64,000 nt of DNA from Flavobacteriales bacterium. GTDB lineage: Bacteria > Bacteroidota > Bacteroidia > Flavobacteriales_F > PHOS-HE28. Where the stretch lies: positions 13,651 to 77,650 of the forward strand of contig JACJZG010000017.1 in assembly GCA_020635715.1 (NCBI GenBank), in the 5' to 3' direction. Positions 51,507-60,212 of the stretch are shown piece by piece. The notes under the pieces were generated by a model. It was not told the origin of the DNA, did no database searches, and saw only the letters and a program-made list of their open reading frames with translations. A program made the position numbers and the translations under genes. Positions within the stretch are counted from its first letter, which is position 1; each line of letters begins with the position of its first letter.

Positions 51507-53003
51507 TCAGAACAGCCGGAAGGAGAGCGTCGCCTGCCATTGCCAGCGGTCCAGGAAACGATCCATGACGATGCGTTGCTTGTCAAGATCGTGCGCTGCG
51601 GTGGCACCGAAGCGCAAGGCTCCGGTCGTGGCCATCTCCGGGCTCAAGCGCTCATCATCCAATGCGCTCCCATGCAGCAGCGCGATGGCGATCGGGTCGC
51701 CGTGTACCACGTAGGACTCATCCTTGCCGAGTGCGAAAGGATCGCTGGTGTCCAGGATCTTCTGGTGCAAGCTGTGTGTGGCGCTCACACCGACGCTGAT
51801 ACGTCCCCATTCCATGCCCGCACCGAACACGGTGTTCAGGAAGAAGGCGTTGTTGGTGTTCCGGTCGGCGAAGGGACCATCAAAGGCGTATTGATCCACG
51901 CTGTACGCGACGTCATTCCCTTCCTTCCGACCCTGGATCCGGGTGACGGCATACTCCGCATGGATGCGCACCATGTCGGCGCCAAGCCCCGCCTCGATGT
52001 ACGGACGTGGACCGCGCACATCCGCTCCGGTCAGGAATACGCGCATGGGAAGCTGCAGGCTCCATTGGTCCGCGCGGAAGGAGCGTGGTCGTCCCTGTTC
52101 CCATACCGCGCTGCTGTGCCCCGCGGCCAGCGCTTCCGACACCAGTTGGGCACCGGGGCCGAAGTCGTCCGATGCGACCAGGTAGACATCACCATTGCGG
52201 TCATCGGCGGTGAACGAGAACTCCTGCGGCATGCCGAAGAGATCCAGCTCGGGACCACGGGTCAGGTGACCGAAGTCCACCTGCTGCGGTAGCCCGTTGT
52301 CGGCATTCGGCATGTAGCGGAAGCGGAAGCCGGCGGCAAAGCCTCCAGCAAGACGCACACCATCCGCGCCACGACGACCGGTACGCGCGAGTAATTCCAG
52401 CTGAGCAAAAGGCGCAGTGCCACCGTAGAAGCTGCCCAGACCAGCACCAGTGTGCATCTCCCAGGGTGAACGGTCGATCCGGACCGGATCGCTGGGTCGT
52501 TCCTTCATGTCGCTATCCCGCGCACGCTCGACCCCGGCCGGGCGGTCGATCATCGTGCGCTCCATGCCTTCCAAAGCACCGGTGCTTGCGTGCAACACCT
52601 TCACCTCCACGAGCACTTCACGCTTGCCCTGTGCACGTACATGCACCGCGAGTATGGCGGAGGCGCTGGCCAGTTCACCCAGTTCCACCGCATGCGCCTC
52701 ATCCAGCAGACCGGAGGCACTCAAGCGTTGCTCGTTCAGCAGGACATCGAGCTGTGCACGCTCCACCAATCGGAAGCCATCGGCCTTGTTCGCGAGGTGG
52801 TAGATGAACTCAGCCGTGACCGCATCGGTCAGGGCCTGCTCGCCTTCTTCGGGGATGCCCAGCACGGCAACGGTGGGGTGTCCCAAGCGGTCGATCCGGT
52901 CCGCCAACCGGGTGGCCAATGCGCTCAGGCTGTCCGTGCTGTCCGCGGCATGCACGGCGATGAAGGGGAAGCAGCAGAGCAGGAGGGAGAGCTGGCGGAT
53001 CAT
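51507..53003 (-). CDS. CsgG/FlgO-like domain fused to a probable outer-membrane domain
   Basis: A 498-aa exported protein. A signal peptide (LSLLLCCFPFIAVHA) precedes a CsgG/FlgO-type domain at about 20-150 (TVAVLGIPEEGEQALTDAVTAEFIYHLANK, FRLVERAQLDVLLNEQRLSASGLLDEAHAVELGELASASAILAV). The C-terminal 300 residues (WEMHTGAGLGSFYGGTAPFAQLELLAR to WQWQATLSFRLF) alternate like beta-barrel strands and end in an aromatic residue. The fusion of the two is not one I can assign to a known family. ATG 53003 opens the signal. Confidence 0.65.
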   Translation of the reverse strand: MIRQLSLLLCCFPFIAVHAADSTDSLSALATRLADRIDRLGHPTVAVLGIPEEGEQALTDAVTAEFIYHLANKADGFRLVERAQLDVLLNEQRLSASGLLDEAHAVELGELASASAILAVHVRAQGKREVLVEVKVLHASTGALEGMERTMIDRPAGVERARDSDMKERPSDPVRIDRSPWEMHTGAGLGSFYGGTAPFAQLELLARTGRRGADGVRLAGGFAAGFRFRYMPNADNGLPQQVDFGHLTRGPELDLFGMPQEFSFTADDRNGDVYLVASDDFGPGAQLVSEALAAGHSSAVWEQGRPRSFRADQWSLQLPMRVFLTGADVRGPRPYIEAGLGADMVRIHAEYAVTRIQGRKEGNDVAYSVDQYAFDGPFADRNTNNAFFLNTVFGAGMEWGRISVGVSATHSLHQKILDTSDPFALGKDESYVVHGDPIAIALLHGSALDDERLSPEMATTGALRFGATAAHDLDKQRIVMDRFLDRWQWQATLSFRLF

Positions 53004-53068
53004 GGCGGTGGCGTTCACATGCCACCACGAAGCCAACTATCAGGCCAAGATCAAAGGGCGCGAAGCGA

Positions 53069-54262
53069 TCAAGGTTCCGTCTGCAATTGCTGGTACTGGT
53101 CCACCCACTGGCCGTTCACGTTCGGATCGTAGTTCACGTCGTTCGTGCCGAAGTACTGCCCGTTCTGGTCCACCCAGTAGTTCTGGTAGCCCGATTCCAC
53201 CTTGCCCGTCTGACCGGTGTAGGGGTTGTACGCGTTCTGTTCGCCGCGGATCATGTCGATGGTGGCATCGTGCATGCGGTCCGAGCTGGCGTTGTTGTTC
53301 CGCCAGGTGCTCATCTGGGCGTCATTCACGCTGTTCACCATGTCGCGGTGCGCGGCCTGGCTTCGGTCGAAGTTGGCCTGGTTCTGCTGCATGCGCTGGT
53401 TGTGCGCGGCCCAGCTCTGGTTGCCCTTCTGTTGCTCGCTCTGTGCGTAGGCGGCGAAGTAGGCCGGGTCGAAGCGGACGCTGGCCAAACTGTTCACCAG
53501 GGCCATCTCCTCCTGCTGAAAGTTGGCCGCTTTGGTCTCTGCGCCGGTGAAGCGGTAGCCCCAGTTGGTCATGTCGGGGCTCTGGAAAGCGAACCAATGC
53601 ATCACCAAGGCGATGCGGTCATCTCCCTTCCGCCACTCGCTCACGTTCGCCTGGCACACCTTGCGCACCTGCCCAACGGAGTACATGCCGTCCAAGCCGC
53701 GCTGGTCGGCCTGGGCCACCTGCGGCAGTTCGCGCATGCCGATCAGCTCCCAGCCCTTCTGCCGCATCTTCGGCGCCAGGTCCTGTTGCACCAGCTGGTC
53801 CGGGCTCACCGGCGGACGCATCTGCCCGCCCTGTTGCTGGTAGAACTGCGCGAACTGGCCCGTGGCGTACACGAAGTTGCCACCGTTCTGGAAGCTCACC
53901 TTGAGGTCCGGGCTATCCACGCTCCAATCCCCGCTGGCTGCGCTCTTCAGCGGCCAGCGCTGCGGCACATCGATGTGGACCATGGGCACGTTGAACTGCG
54001 GGCTGCGGATGGTCACCGTGCGCGTGCCACCGGGAGCGGCGGCTTGGTCCATGCCTCCGCCCTCGGTCATTCCGTTGTAGCCCTGTGCACCGCCTTGCTC
54101 CGTGCGGTACTCCGAAGCATCGCGGCCCGTGACCGCCGCCACGCGATCGGCCAGGGAGCCATCGCCCTGTTGCATGCCCGACGCTTCGTTCGCGTAGGGA
54201 TCGCTCTGACTGCAGGAAACGAAGGCGAGTGCGAGGATCAGGGAGGGGGATGCGGGGCGCAT
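53069..54262 (-). CDS. Lipoprotein of unknown function
   Basis: A 397-aa protein with a lipoprotein signal (LILALAFVSCSQSD). A Gly/Gln-rich linker leads to a domain from about 85 (TVTIRSPQFNVPMVHIDVPQRW ... LKVSFQNGGNFVYATGQFAQFYQQQGGQMRPP). The C-terminal third (about 265-397) is unusually rich in Gln, Asn and Met and repetitive (SEQQKGNQSWAAHNQRMQQNQANF, NPYTGQTGKVESGYQNYWVDQNG). I recognise no named family. It lies upstream of the CsgG-like gene on the same strand. Confidence 0.6.
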   Translation of the reverse strand: MRPASPSLILALAFVSCSQSDPYANEASGMQQGDGSLADRVAAVTGRDASEYRTEQGGAQGYNGMTEGGGMDQAAAPGGTRTVTIRSPQFNVPMVHIDVPQRWPLKSAASGDWSVDSPDLKVSFQNGGNFVYATGQFAQFYQQQGGQMRPPVSPDQLVQQDLAPKMRQKGWELIGMRELPQVAQADQRGLDGMYSVGQVRKVCQANVSEWRKGDDRIALVMHWFAFQSPDMTNWGYRFTGAETKAANFQQEEMALVNSLASVRFDPAYFAAYAQSEQQKGNQSWAAHNQRMQQNQANFDRSQAAHRDMVNSVNDAQMSTWRNNNASSDRMHDATIDMIRGEQNAYNPYTGQTGKVESGYQNYWVDQNGQYFGTNDVNYDPNVNGQWVDQYQQLQTEP

Positions 54263-54319
54263 GATGGGGGTTCTTACTGCAACATCGGTGTCACCTGGCT
54301 AATGTGAACGATCCGGAGA

Positions 54320-54787
54320 CTACAACTTTTCCCCGGGCAATTTCGCCGCCTGCTTCACCCAGCGCGTGAACTGCTTCGTATCGATCGCCTCGCCTTCGTG
54401 CACGTGGTAATAGCGCACGTTCTTCTGCTTGCTAGCCACGGGTGGCAATGGGTCCAGATGGGCACCCATCATAAAGGAGACCTTCACATACTTCGTGATG
54501 CAGTGGTAGGCCACGAACCAAGTCTCGCCGTCCAGTCCGTAGAAGGGCGTGTTCCACTTCACCGCCTTCTTCACCTTCGGTACCGCACGTTCGATCAGCG
54601 CATCCAGTTCGGCGCATACCGTTCCCTTCCAATCGGGGATGGCGGCGATGTAGGCCTGTACGGGTTCATCGCCATGGCCTTTCGCGATCTGCGGGTTGCC
54701 GCCGGACAGCAGTTTCGCCGGTGCGCGCTTCCCGACCTTCGTGCTCGTGCGGGTCGTCTCCGCGGTGCTGCTCTTCTTCGTTGCCAT
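54320..54787 (-). CDS. DUF1801 domain protein
   Basis: A 155-aa cytosolic protein. A basic, Ser/Thr-rich N-terminus (KKSSTAETTRTSTKVGKRAPAK) precedes the DUF1801 domain: VQAYIAAIPDWKGTVCAELDALIERAVPKVKKAVKWNTPFYG, WFVAYHCITKYVKVSFMMG and QFTRWVKQAAKLPG. DUF1801 function is not known; the fold is iron-sulphur-assembly-like (IscU-like). It starts 5 nt after the stop of the following YdeI-like gene, and the two form an operon of related domain type. Confidence 0.85.
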   Translation of the reverse strand: MATKKSSTAETTRTSTKVGKRAPAKLLSGGNPQIAKGHGDEPVQAYIAAIPDWKGTVCAELDALIERAVPKVKKAVKWNTPFYGLDGETWFVAYHCITKYVKVSFMMGAHLDPLPPVASKQKNVRYYHVHEGEAIDTKQFTRWVKQAAKLPGEKL

Positions 54788-54792
54788 GGGTG

Positions 54793-55374
54793 CTATTCGT
54801 CGTCCAGCCCTTTGCCGGCCAGGATGCGGTCCACGTGTTTCTCGATGCGTGCCTGGCGCGTGGCGGCTTGTTTGGCCCCGCCGAAGTGGAGCAGGTAGCC
54901 CCGCTGCCGTCCGGGCGTGAGTGCCTTGAAGGCCTTGTTCAGCTCGGGCATCTGCTTCAATGCCGTTGCGAATTCCGCGGGCATGTCGAACTCCGCCGTG
55001 GTCTTCATCTCCACCTGTTTGCCAGCCCGTTCGTTGGCGATGGCCTCCTTGATGAAGGCTTTGAGTTGCGCACGGCGCTTCACGATGTCCGCCTCGCTGG
55101 TGAAACGCATCTGCCTTGCGCTCTGCACGTTCTTCGTCTGCTGCACCAGCTGCTTCTTCGGGTCCTTCAGCAACGCACCCTTGTGGAAGAGCACCGCGCA
55201 ATAGTCCTTGAAACCGTGCATCAGGAAGACGTTCCTGCCCTCGAGGGTGTAGCAGGGGTGACCCCACTTCAGTTCTTCTGTGAGCCCACTGTCCAATGCG
55301 ATGCTGCGCAGGAGGGAATATGCCTCCTGCCACGGTCCTTTCTTCTCGAAGAACCAGTCGACCTTGGGATTCAT
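54793..55374 (-). CDS. YdeI/OmpD-associated (DUF1801-like) family protein
   Basis: A 193-aa protein with an N-terminal DUF1801-like half (VDWFFEKKGPWQEAYSLLRSIALDSGLTEELKWGHPCYTLEGRNVF ... FHKGALL) and a C-terminal YdeI-type half (FDMPAEFATALKQMPELNKAF, LTPGRQRGYLLHFGGAKQAATRQARIEKHVDRILAG). The upstream neighbour in its operon carries a DUF1801 domain as well. The promoter element is 4 nt before the ATG. The role is unknown. Confidence 0.87.
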   Translation of the reverse strand: MNPKVDWFFEKKGPWQEAYSLLRSIALDSGLTEELKWGHPCYTLEGRNVFLMHGFKDYCAVLFHKGALLKDPKKQLVQQTKNVQSARQMRFTSEADIVKRRAQLKAFIKEAIANERAGKQVEMKTTAEFDMPAEFATALKQMPELNKAFKALTPGRQRGYLLHFGGAKQAATRQARIEKHVDRILAGKGLDDE

Positions 55375-55378
55375 GGAG

Positions 55379-55386
55379 GAAAGGTA
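55379..55386 (-). promoter_or_regulatory. -7-like promoter element TACCTTTC
   Basis: On the minus strand TACCTTTC is followed by CTCC and then ATG 55374. Confidence 0.5.
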
Positions 55387-55425
55387 GGGGTGGGCAGGCT
55401 CCGACGGCGTGGCTAGGGCGAGTAT

Positions 55426-55490
55426 GAACCACGGATACACACGGATCGACACGGATAGGAGAATGGAGGACATGCATTCATCCGTGGTTC
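55426..55490. repeat. GAACCACGGAT hairpin element
   Basis: Perfect 11-bp arms at 55426-55436 (GAACCACGGAT) and 55480-55490; the internal part reads ACACACGGATCGACACGGAT. The arrangement is the same as at 19528. Confidence 0.8.
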
Positions 55491-55510
55491 CTCTTCCTCC
55501 CTGAGCGCGC

Positions 55511-57280
55511 CTAGATCTCCGCCAACCTGTCCATGAGCGCTTCCATGGTTCCGTTCCGAGGACTAAGCCGCATCGAAACACGATCGGTGATGGTGCCTTC
55601 CTGAAGTTGGTAGGCATAACCATCTGCGCTCTTGCCAACCACTAGAAGGGCCATCGGCTGGCCACGAGGCAATCGTTTGATGTTCGGCGGAAGGCGGTAG
55701 ACACGGGCGTCCGCATCGCGGGACAGCTCCATATATCCGTTCAAGCTCGGAAAGAAGATCGAAACCCTTTCATACGATAGCTCGGGACCATCCACGGTCA
55801 CGAACAGATCGATCGGTTGGGCGAATTCCGGGCCGATGAAGCGATCGCAGTTGATGTATCCGAAGCCTCCGGAATAGCGCACGCTGTATGTCTGTCGTTT
55901 CCGTACCACGGCCCTCCGCCCGTCAGGCAGCTTCTGCGTCCACTCTTCCGTTATCGTCCCATCAACCGCCGGTTCCACGATATCGCGGAGCTTCAATCCT
56001 TCGATGCATGCACGGCGGTCGCTAGCCTCTTCCAGGGTGCGGCTTGCCGCCTCCAAAGACAGTCCTGTGCGCACCAACCGGTCGAAGGCAGCAGAGGCCT
56101 CAAGGTCAACACCGCGATCATCGATCACGATCGGCTGGCCCAGGTCCTGCGCGATGAACTCTGCATACGCTTCACGCAGCTTCCTGATGTGGATGGCACT
56201 GGTGCTCGGTGTGTTGGGGTCAATGACGTCGAGCTGCTTCAGCAGGTCATGCGCCATACGGTCGGGTACACGCATCGGCTCACCGGCATGGTCCCGATAG
56301 AGTGTCAGAATGTCAATGATGTACCTGTTGGCTCCGGCCCGTTCATCGATGTATTGCACGTCGCCCACGGTCCGGACCAATCCGAAGATGTGCTCGGTGA
56401 GCACTCGAAGGCGGGCGAGGAAAGGCAGTGAACAGACATAGGTCTGCCGGTAGCGCGGATCCGTGTAGAAGGGTAGGACCGTTCGTGCGATATGCGCCTT
56501 ATCCCTGCCAATGGCCAGGTCCGCCGTTGGGGCCATGACCGTGTTGTTCTCCCGGGCCGGGTATCGCCGTGCAAGGGAATCAATGCGCTCGAAATCATCA
56601 CGACCCAGCAGATCGCCCTGGTCCATGATGAAGTACTTGTAGGTAAGGGGTACGGTCTCGATGCGCTCCAATGGGTTTAGAGACCACTGCACCTCATCTC
56701 GCTTGCGTACACCACTGAAGACCTTCATCGTGGCCTTCGGGAAGAGGGTGACCGGTTCACTGGGGATGGTCACCTTCCAATCCATTCCTTCGCGAATGCG
56801 AAGTAGCTGGCCGTCCTGTTCTGCCTCTACGTAAACGGAGCCGCCTGACCCGAGGAGCTGGCCATCGCTGACCGTCGGCGCTTTCATGGCGTACAGTTCG
56901 GCCATGGTCAGCGCAGCATTCCATGTGACCTGGACCTTGCCGTGAACGATCACACCATTGGCGTCAATGAGGCTGTTGGCGGGGATGAGGATGGTCTCCC
57001 CTCTGGGACCTGTGATACGTTGGTTCAAGGCGATATCCATTCCCGGCAGGCTCTCCACGTCGCATGGTCTAGAGGCGTGGTGTGTGGGAGTGGCTTTCGC
57101 ACTGCCCGAGCTCATGCCATCTGAAGTCAATGAGGTCCCCGGCGACTCTTCCTGCTGAACAGTAAGCGCCACCGATAGGGTATCCGTTGTCAGGTCGGAG
57201 GTGCTCAGATCCGACCCGCGATCACTCTGGCAGGAGACCAAAGCCAACCCCGCAAGCAGGTACAATAGGTAACGCATCAT
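55511..57280 (-). CDS. Large lipoprotein, unknown function
   Basis: A 589-aa protein with a lipoprotein signal (LLYLLAGLALVSCQSD). A Thr/Ser-rich linker is followed by a beta-rich domain (about 75-200: GPRGETILIPANSLIDANGVIVHGKVQVTW, LLGSGGSVYVEAEQDGQLLRIREG) that resembles carboxypeptidase-regulatory-like or ZU5-like modules. A helical middle (about 220-400) and a beta-sandwich-like end (GFGYINCDRFIG, LFVTVDGPELSYERVSIFFPSLNGYMELSRDAD) follow. I cannot name the family. ATG 57280 and 57277 are adjacent alternatives. Confidence 0.62.
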   Translation of the reverse strand: MMRYLLYLLAGLALVSCQSDRGSDLSTSDLTTDTLSVALTVQQEESPGTSLTSDGMSSGSAKATPTHHASRPCDVESLPGMDIALNQRITGPRGETILIPANSLIDANGVIVHGKVQVTWNAALTMAELYAMKAPTVSDGQLLGSGGSVYVEAEQDGQLLRIREGMDWKVTIPSEPVTLFPKATMKVFSGVRKRDEVQWSLNPLERIETVPLTYKYFIMDQGDLLGRDDFERIDSLARRYPARENNTVMAPTADLAIGRDKAHIARTVLPFYTDPRYRQTYVCSLPFLARLRVLTEHIFGLVRTVGDVQYIDERAGANRYIIDILTLYRDHAGEPMRVPDRMAHDLLKQLDVIDPNTPSTSAIHIRKLREAYAEFIAQDLGQPIVIDDRGVDLEASAAFDRLVRTGLSLEAASRTLEEASDRRACIEGLKLRDIVEPAVDGTITEEWTQKLPDGRRAVVRKRQTYSVRYSGGFGYINCDRFIGPEFAQPIDLFVTVDGPELSYERVSIFFPSLNGYMELSRDADARVYRLPPNIKRLPRGQPMALLVVGKSADGYAYQLQEGTITDRVSMRLSPRNGTMEALMDRLAEI

Positions 57281-57961
57281 GTATGGCAACAAGGTAACGC
57301 TGACCAGGGTTGAATTGGTGTCCGCAAGGTTGAGTGGAATTGAACCTGGGACTGACATAGAGGTGGAATGATCACGCTTCTTCCTGGATCCTCATCCGCC
57401 TCCAGAAAGCCCCTTTCCAGCACCGAACCACCTGAGCCTCCGTCTCCTTCAGATCGCCAAATGCCATTCCGCGATCGGGGGATGAAGGCGCGCACTGGCC
57501 ATGTATTGGAGCGCCACGGCGCAGCCCGACCGCGCTTTGGCGCTACGCGAAACAGCTACCGAGCCGTCATGCCGCGCTATTGAATGCCCGTGACCCGCCA
57601 ATGTGGTCCGTACCTCTGCCAATGGGAGCTACGGGCGCGCTTCCGCCACATACCACCACGCCACCGCGCGGTGGTCCGCTACCACTGCGCACGGCGCTTA
57701 CACATTGGCCTGTTCCCGGACCGCGAAAGCATGGAAGTGGAACGCTTTTGTGGACCGCTAGGCCGCACCAGCCCGTTGCGTCTTTGCACCTGCCTACCAG
57801 CCCTGCGCCATAGCCACTGGGAACCAGGCCAAAGCCTGCCTGTACACCGCATTGGCGCCATCGCGCGGTGCCATGGCCACGAGGTACGGGGTGATGGGGG
57901 ATGAGCACCCTGTAACCGCGGTACCCGCCCCTGCGTTGAACAGCCCGCAAACGCCGATCAC
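57281..57961. other. Gene-free stretch rich in short palindromes
   Basis: About 680 bp. The open frames here (the largest 127 codons on the minus strand) are repetitive and not protein-like. A perfect 14-bp palindrome CCACCGCGCGGTGG lies at 57661-57674, and related GCGCGGTG/CGCTTTGGCGCTACGCG fragments recur at 57530-57560 and 57860-57880. I see no promoter, tRNA or gene. Confidence 0.4.
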
Positions 57962-58636
57962 ATGAAGCTCATCAAAACGGATCTCCGCGGCCTCAACGCC
58001 TTGCAAGTGCTCCTGCGCGCACGCACGGTGTACAATGCCATGAAGGACAATCCCCTCTTTCCGGCTCCAACGCCCAGCCTGGCCGAGTTCCAAGCGGGCA
58101 TCGAGCGCCTGAACCAGTCCGTGATCGACACACACATGGGCGGCAACAAGATGGAGTTCCTCCTCAAGCAGCAGCACAAGGACGAGGTGAGCAACCAGAT
58201 CAAGTCCCTGGCGGCCTACGTGTCCATCGTGGCGCAGGGCGACCCTGCCATCGTCATGGCCGCAGGCTTCGATCAACGCAAGGCAGCAGCGCCCATCAGC
58301 AAAATGGCCGCACCGAAGAACTTGCGCTCCAAGACCGGGGCGTTGCCCGGTACCATCAAACTGCGGTGGATGCCGGTGCATGGCGCTCGCACATACCGGG
58401 TCTTCGTTTACAAGGGCTACGCCAACACCGATAAAGCCATGCGCGAACTCGTATGCTCACCCAGCAACTGTATCGTTGACAAGCTTGAGCCCTTGGAGTA
58501 CTACACCTTCCAGGTACAGGCCATCGGTGCACGTGCGGTGAGCCCCATCAGCAACATCTCATCGGCCCTGTCCATCGGCACGAAGCCCAGCTTGGGCCTT
58601 GCCGCCGGGACGGACCGCCTAAGCCTGCGCGCATGA
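57962..58636 (+). CDS. Fibronectin type III-like protein, paralogue of the gene at 6820
   Basis: A 224-aa protein with the same two-part plan as 6820-7437. The N-terminal helical half (KLIKTDLRGLNALQVLLRAR, FQAGIERLNQSVIDTHMGGNKMEFLLKQQHKDE) is followed by a fibronectin type III-like half (IKLRWMPVHGARTYRVFVYKG, LEPLEYYTFQVQAIGARAVSPISN). No signal peptide is present, unusual for a fibronectin domain, so a cytosolic or non-classical role is possible. It is preceded by a 680-bp non-coding stretch and followed by two unknown genes. Confidence 0.75.
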   Translation: MKLIKTDLRGLNALQVLLRARTVYNAMKDNPLFPAPTPSLAEFQAGIERLNQSVIDTHMGGNKMEFLLKQQHKDEVSNQIKSLAAYVSIVAQGDPAIVMAAGFDQRKAAAPISKMAAPKNLRSKTGALPGTIKLRWMPVHGARTYRVFVYKGYANTDKAMRELVCSPSNCIVDKLEPLEYYTFQVQAIGARAVSPISNISSALSIGTKPSLGLAAGTDRLSLRA

Positions 58637-58809
58637 ATCCGCTGCACGGCATCCGACAGCAGTTCCATGGCCTGCCACGGCCGTTCCTCGTTCTGAAGCA
58701 CAGCCCGTCCAATGAACACCGGCTTTTCGGCGTTGGAGAACCGGGCAAAGGAGAGAAGGAAGGACTTAACGGCCCGTTCAACGGCAAAGCCGAATAACAC
58801 CCGGACGCC

Positions 58810-59499
58810 ATGATCGTGCACACCATGACAACGGCTGAGATGGTGGTGGAGGCCCGCAAGGACTTCCGGGCCCTGTACAACAGGTGCGAGAAGCCCCTGC
58901 GCGAGGCGCGCCGCGAGATGATCCGCCAGAAGCAGCAGATCATCCACCTGATGGACTGGACCTCGCCGCGCAAGAACCATTGGTTGCTGTTGGTGCACCA
59001 GCGCAAAAGCGGCCCGCGTATCTATGCCCTGGTGTGGTATTACGACCGGGAAGGCCGGATCAATGCCATGCATTTGGCGCACAAGGGCATGGCTTTCCGC
59101 ATCGACCGGCACGTGATCGAGCGCTACGGCGAGCGGTTCGACCCCACGGCCAAGCCCTTGGAGCGGCTGCAGCGCTTCTGGCTGGAGAACCACGTCTACG
59201 GCTTGGAACCCACCAAGCAACTTCCTGACGGCCGCTGGAGCGTGAATGTGGGTATGAACCACGGCATGGGCCTCGGCCTATGGGAGCAAGGCACCGAGAT
59301 CGTCCTGGTGGACACCTTCATCAACCACGGCCAGATGTTCAGCAACCAGCTGGACACCATGGATCGCATGGACCTGCAGCGCATGATGACCGATATGACA
59401 GTGGGCCAGCGCCGCTTCTTCATCGACCTGATCAAGCGCCGCCATCCGGAAAGCATCGGTTCGCCGGGACTCACCTGGCTGGAACAGCTTGCCGCCTGA
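58810..59499 (+). CDS. Hypothetical protein
   Basis: A soluble protein of 229 aa. I recognise no family. A basic N-terminal helix (AEMVVEARKDFRALYNRCEKPLREARREMIRQKQQIIHL) is followed by a mixed region with HWLLLVHQRKSGPRIYALVWYYD, MAFRIDRHVIERYGERFDPTAKPLERLQRFWLENHVYG, VGMNHGMGLGLWEQGTEIVLVDTFINHGQMF and a C-terminal helix. The H-x-I-E-R-Y-G-x-R-F segment followed by GMNHGMGLG suggests an enzyme-like core. It is 29 bp from the next gene. Confidence 0.55.
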   Translation: MIVHTMTTAEMVVEARKDFRALYNRCEKPLREARREMIRQKQQIIHLMDWTSPRKNHWLLLVHQRKSGPRIYALVWYYDREGRINAMHLAHKGMAFRIDRHVIERYGERFDPTAKPLERLQRFWLENHVYGLEPTKQLPDGRWSVNVGMNHGMGLGLWEQGTEIVLVDTFINHGQMFSNQLDTMDRMDLQRMMTDMTVGQRRFFIDLIKRRHPESIGSPGLTWLEQLAA

Positions 59500-59528
59500 C
59501 CGACCCCTACCGATCCAACCCGAACCCC

Positions 59529-59876
59529 ATGTCACTCCTGCGTTTCTTCCGCCGGCCGAAGCGGCTGGAGCTCCACGCGCTGGAGCCGAACGAGACTTGG
59601 TACGAGCGCGCCTATTGGCTCACCCTCTTGGTGAAGGAGCTCAAGGACGAGCGCGTGGCGCTGCGTGCGCAGAACAAGGCCCTGCTCCAGCAGGTGAACA
59701 GCGGCCAGCCGCTCACCGTTACACAGGAGGAGTTCCTTGCCATGCGCGAGGAACTGAACGAACTGCACAAGGCCAAGGCCAAGTTGGACAGCCGCGTTAC
59801 TCGCGCCTTCCAGGTACACAGGTCCTTGATGGACGAGGTGGAGGACCTGCGGAACGGCATTGACCGGGCTGCCTGA
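59529..59876 (+). CDS. Coiled-coil hypothetical protein
   Basis: A 115-aa protein that is mostly one long helix with heptad character (ERAYWLTLLVKELKDERVALRAQNKALLQQV, EEFLAMREELNELHKAKAKLDSRVTRAFQVHRSLMDEVEDL). The N-terminus is basic (LLRFFRRPKRLE). I recognise no family. ATG 59529 is in the same frame as a longer open frame, but the codons before it do not look protein-like. A terminator hairpin follows. Confidence 0.6.
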   Translation: MSLLRFFRRPKRLELHALEPNETWYERAYWLTLLVKELKDERVALRAQNKALLQQVNSGQPLTVTQEEFLAMREELNELHKAKAKLDSRVTRAFQVHRSLMDEVEDLRNGIDRAA

Positions 59877-59902
59877 GGGAACACTGAACGTTGGACTGAA
59901 CA

Positions 59903-59922
59903 GCCCCGGTGTGATCCGGGGC
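59903..59922 (+). terminator. Terminator hairpin
   Basis: The stem GCCCCGG/CCGGGGC with a 6-nt loop is flanked by AACA and TTGTT, which extend it. It lies 26 bp after the stop at 59876. Confidence 0.75.
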
Positions 59923-59986
59923 TTGTTCGTTGGGGGCTTCGTCTGCCGAGCTACCTTTTGGATGCTGCAACAGGGATAAATTGGTG

Positions 59987-60020
59987 CCGCAGGGTCCCTT
60001 TCAGGAGACCCTGCGGAGGT
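59987..60020. repeat. CCGCAGGGTC palindromic element, intergenic copy
   Basis: Arms CCGCAGGGTC (59987-59996) and GACCCTGCGG (60007-60016) plus AGGT. One mismatch over 34 bp from the copy inside the GT2 gene at 49262-49295. It lies just before the AT-rich island. Confidence 0.88.
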
Positions 60021-60032
60021 CTAAATTACACT

Positions 60033-60212
60033 ATGCCTAGTAACCTGCAATACACCAGAGCGATGGGAGCCTCACTGCGTGCTGCCGGAGTTTCTGAAGA
60101 AGGAGTTCAAACGGCATATCGTTTAGCTGTAGCAGAAAGAATTCGGTTTGGCCTTTTAGGTGGAATGAGTGTTCCAAGAGTTCCTAGTCCAATCAGAAAT
60201 CTTGCCCAATGA
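60033..60212 (+). CDS. Small hypothetical protein
   Basis: A 59-aa protein I do not recognise. It is a helix-rich, soluble sequence (GASLRAAGVSEEGVQTAYRLAVAERIRFG). Its ATG is 13 bp after the palindromic element. It overlaps the next gene by 4 nt (ATGA), so both are translated together. It opens the AT-rich island. Confidence 0.5.
   Translation: MPSNLQYTRAMGASLRAAGVSEEGVQTAYRLAVAERIRFGLLGGMSVPRVPSPIRNLAQ

Noticed and set aside
57567..57950. Possible 127-aa gene on the minus strand
   Set aside because: Composition is repetitive and palindrome-driven, with no protein-like pattern or promoter.
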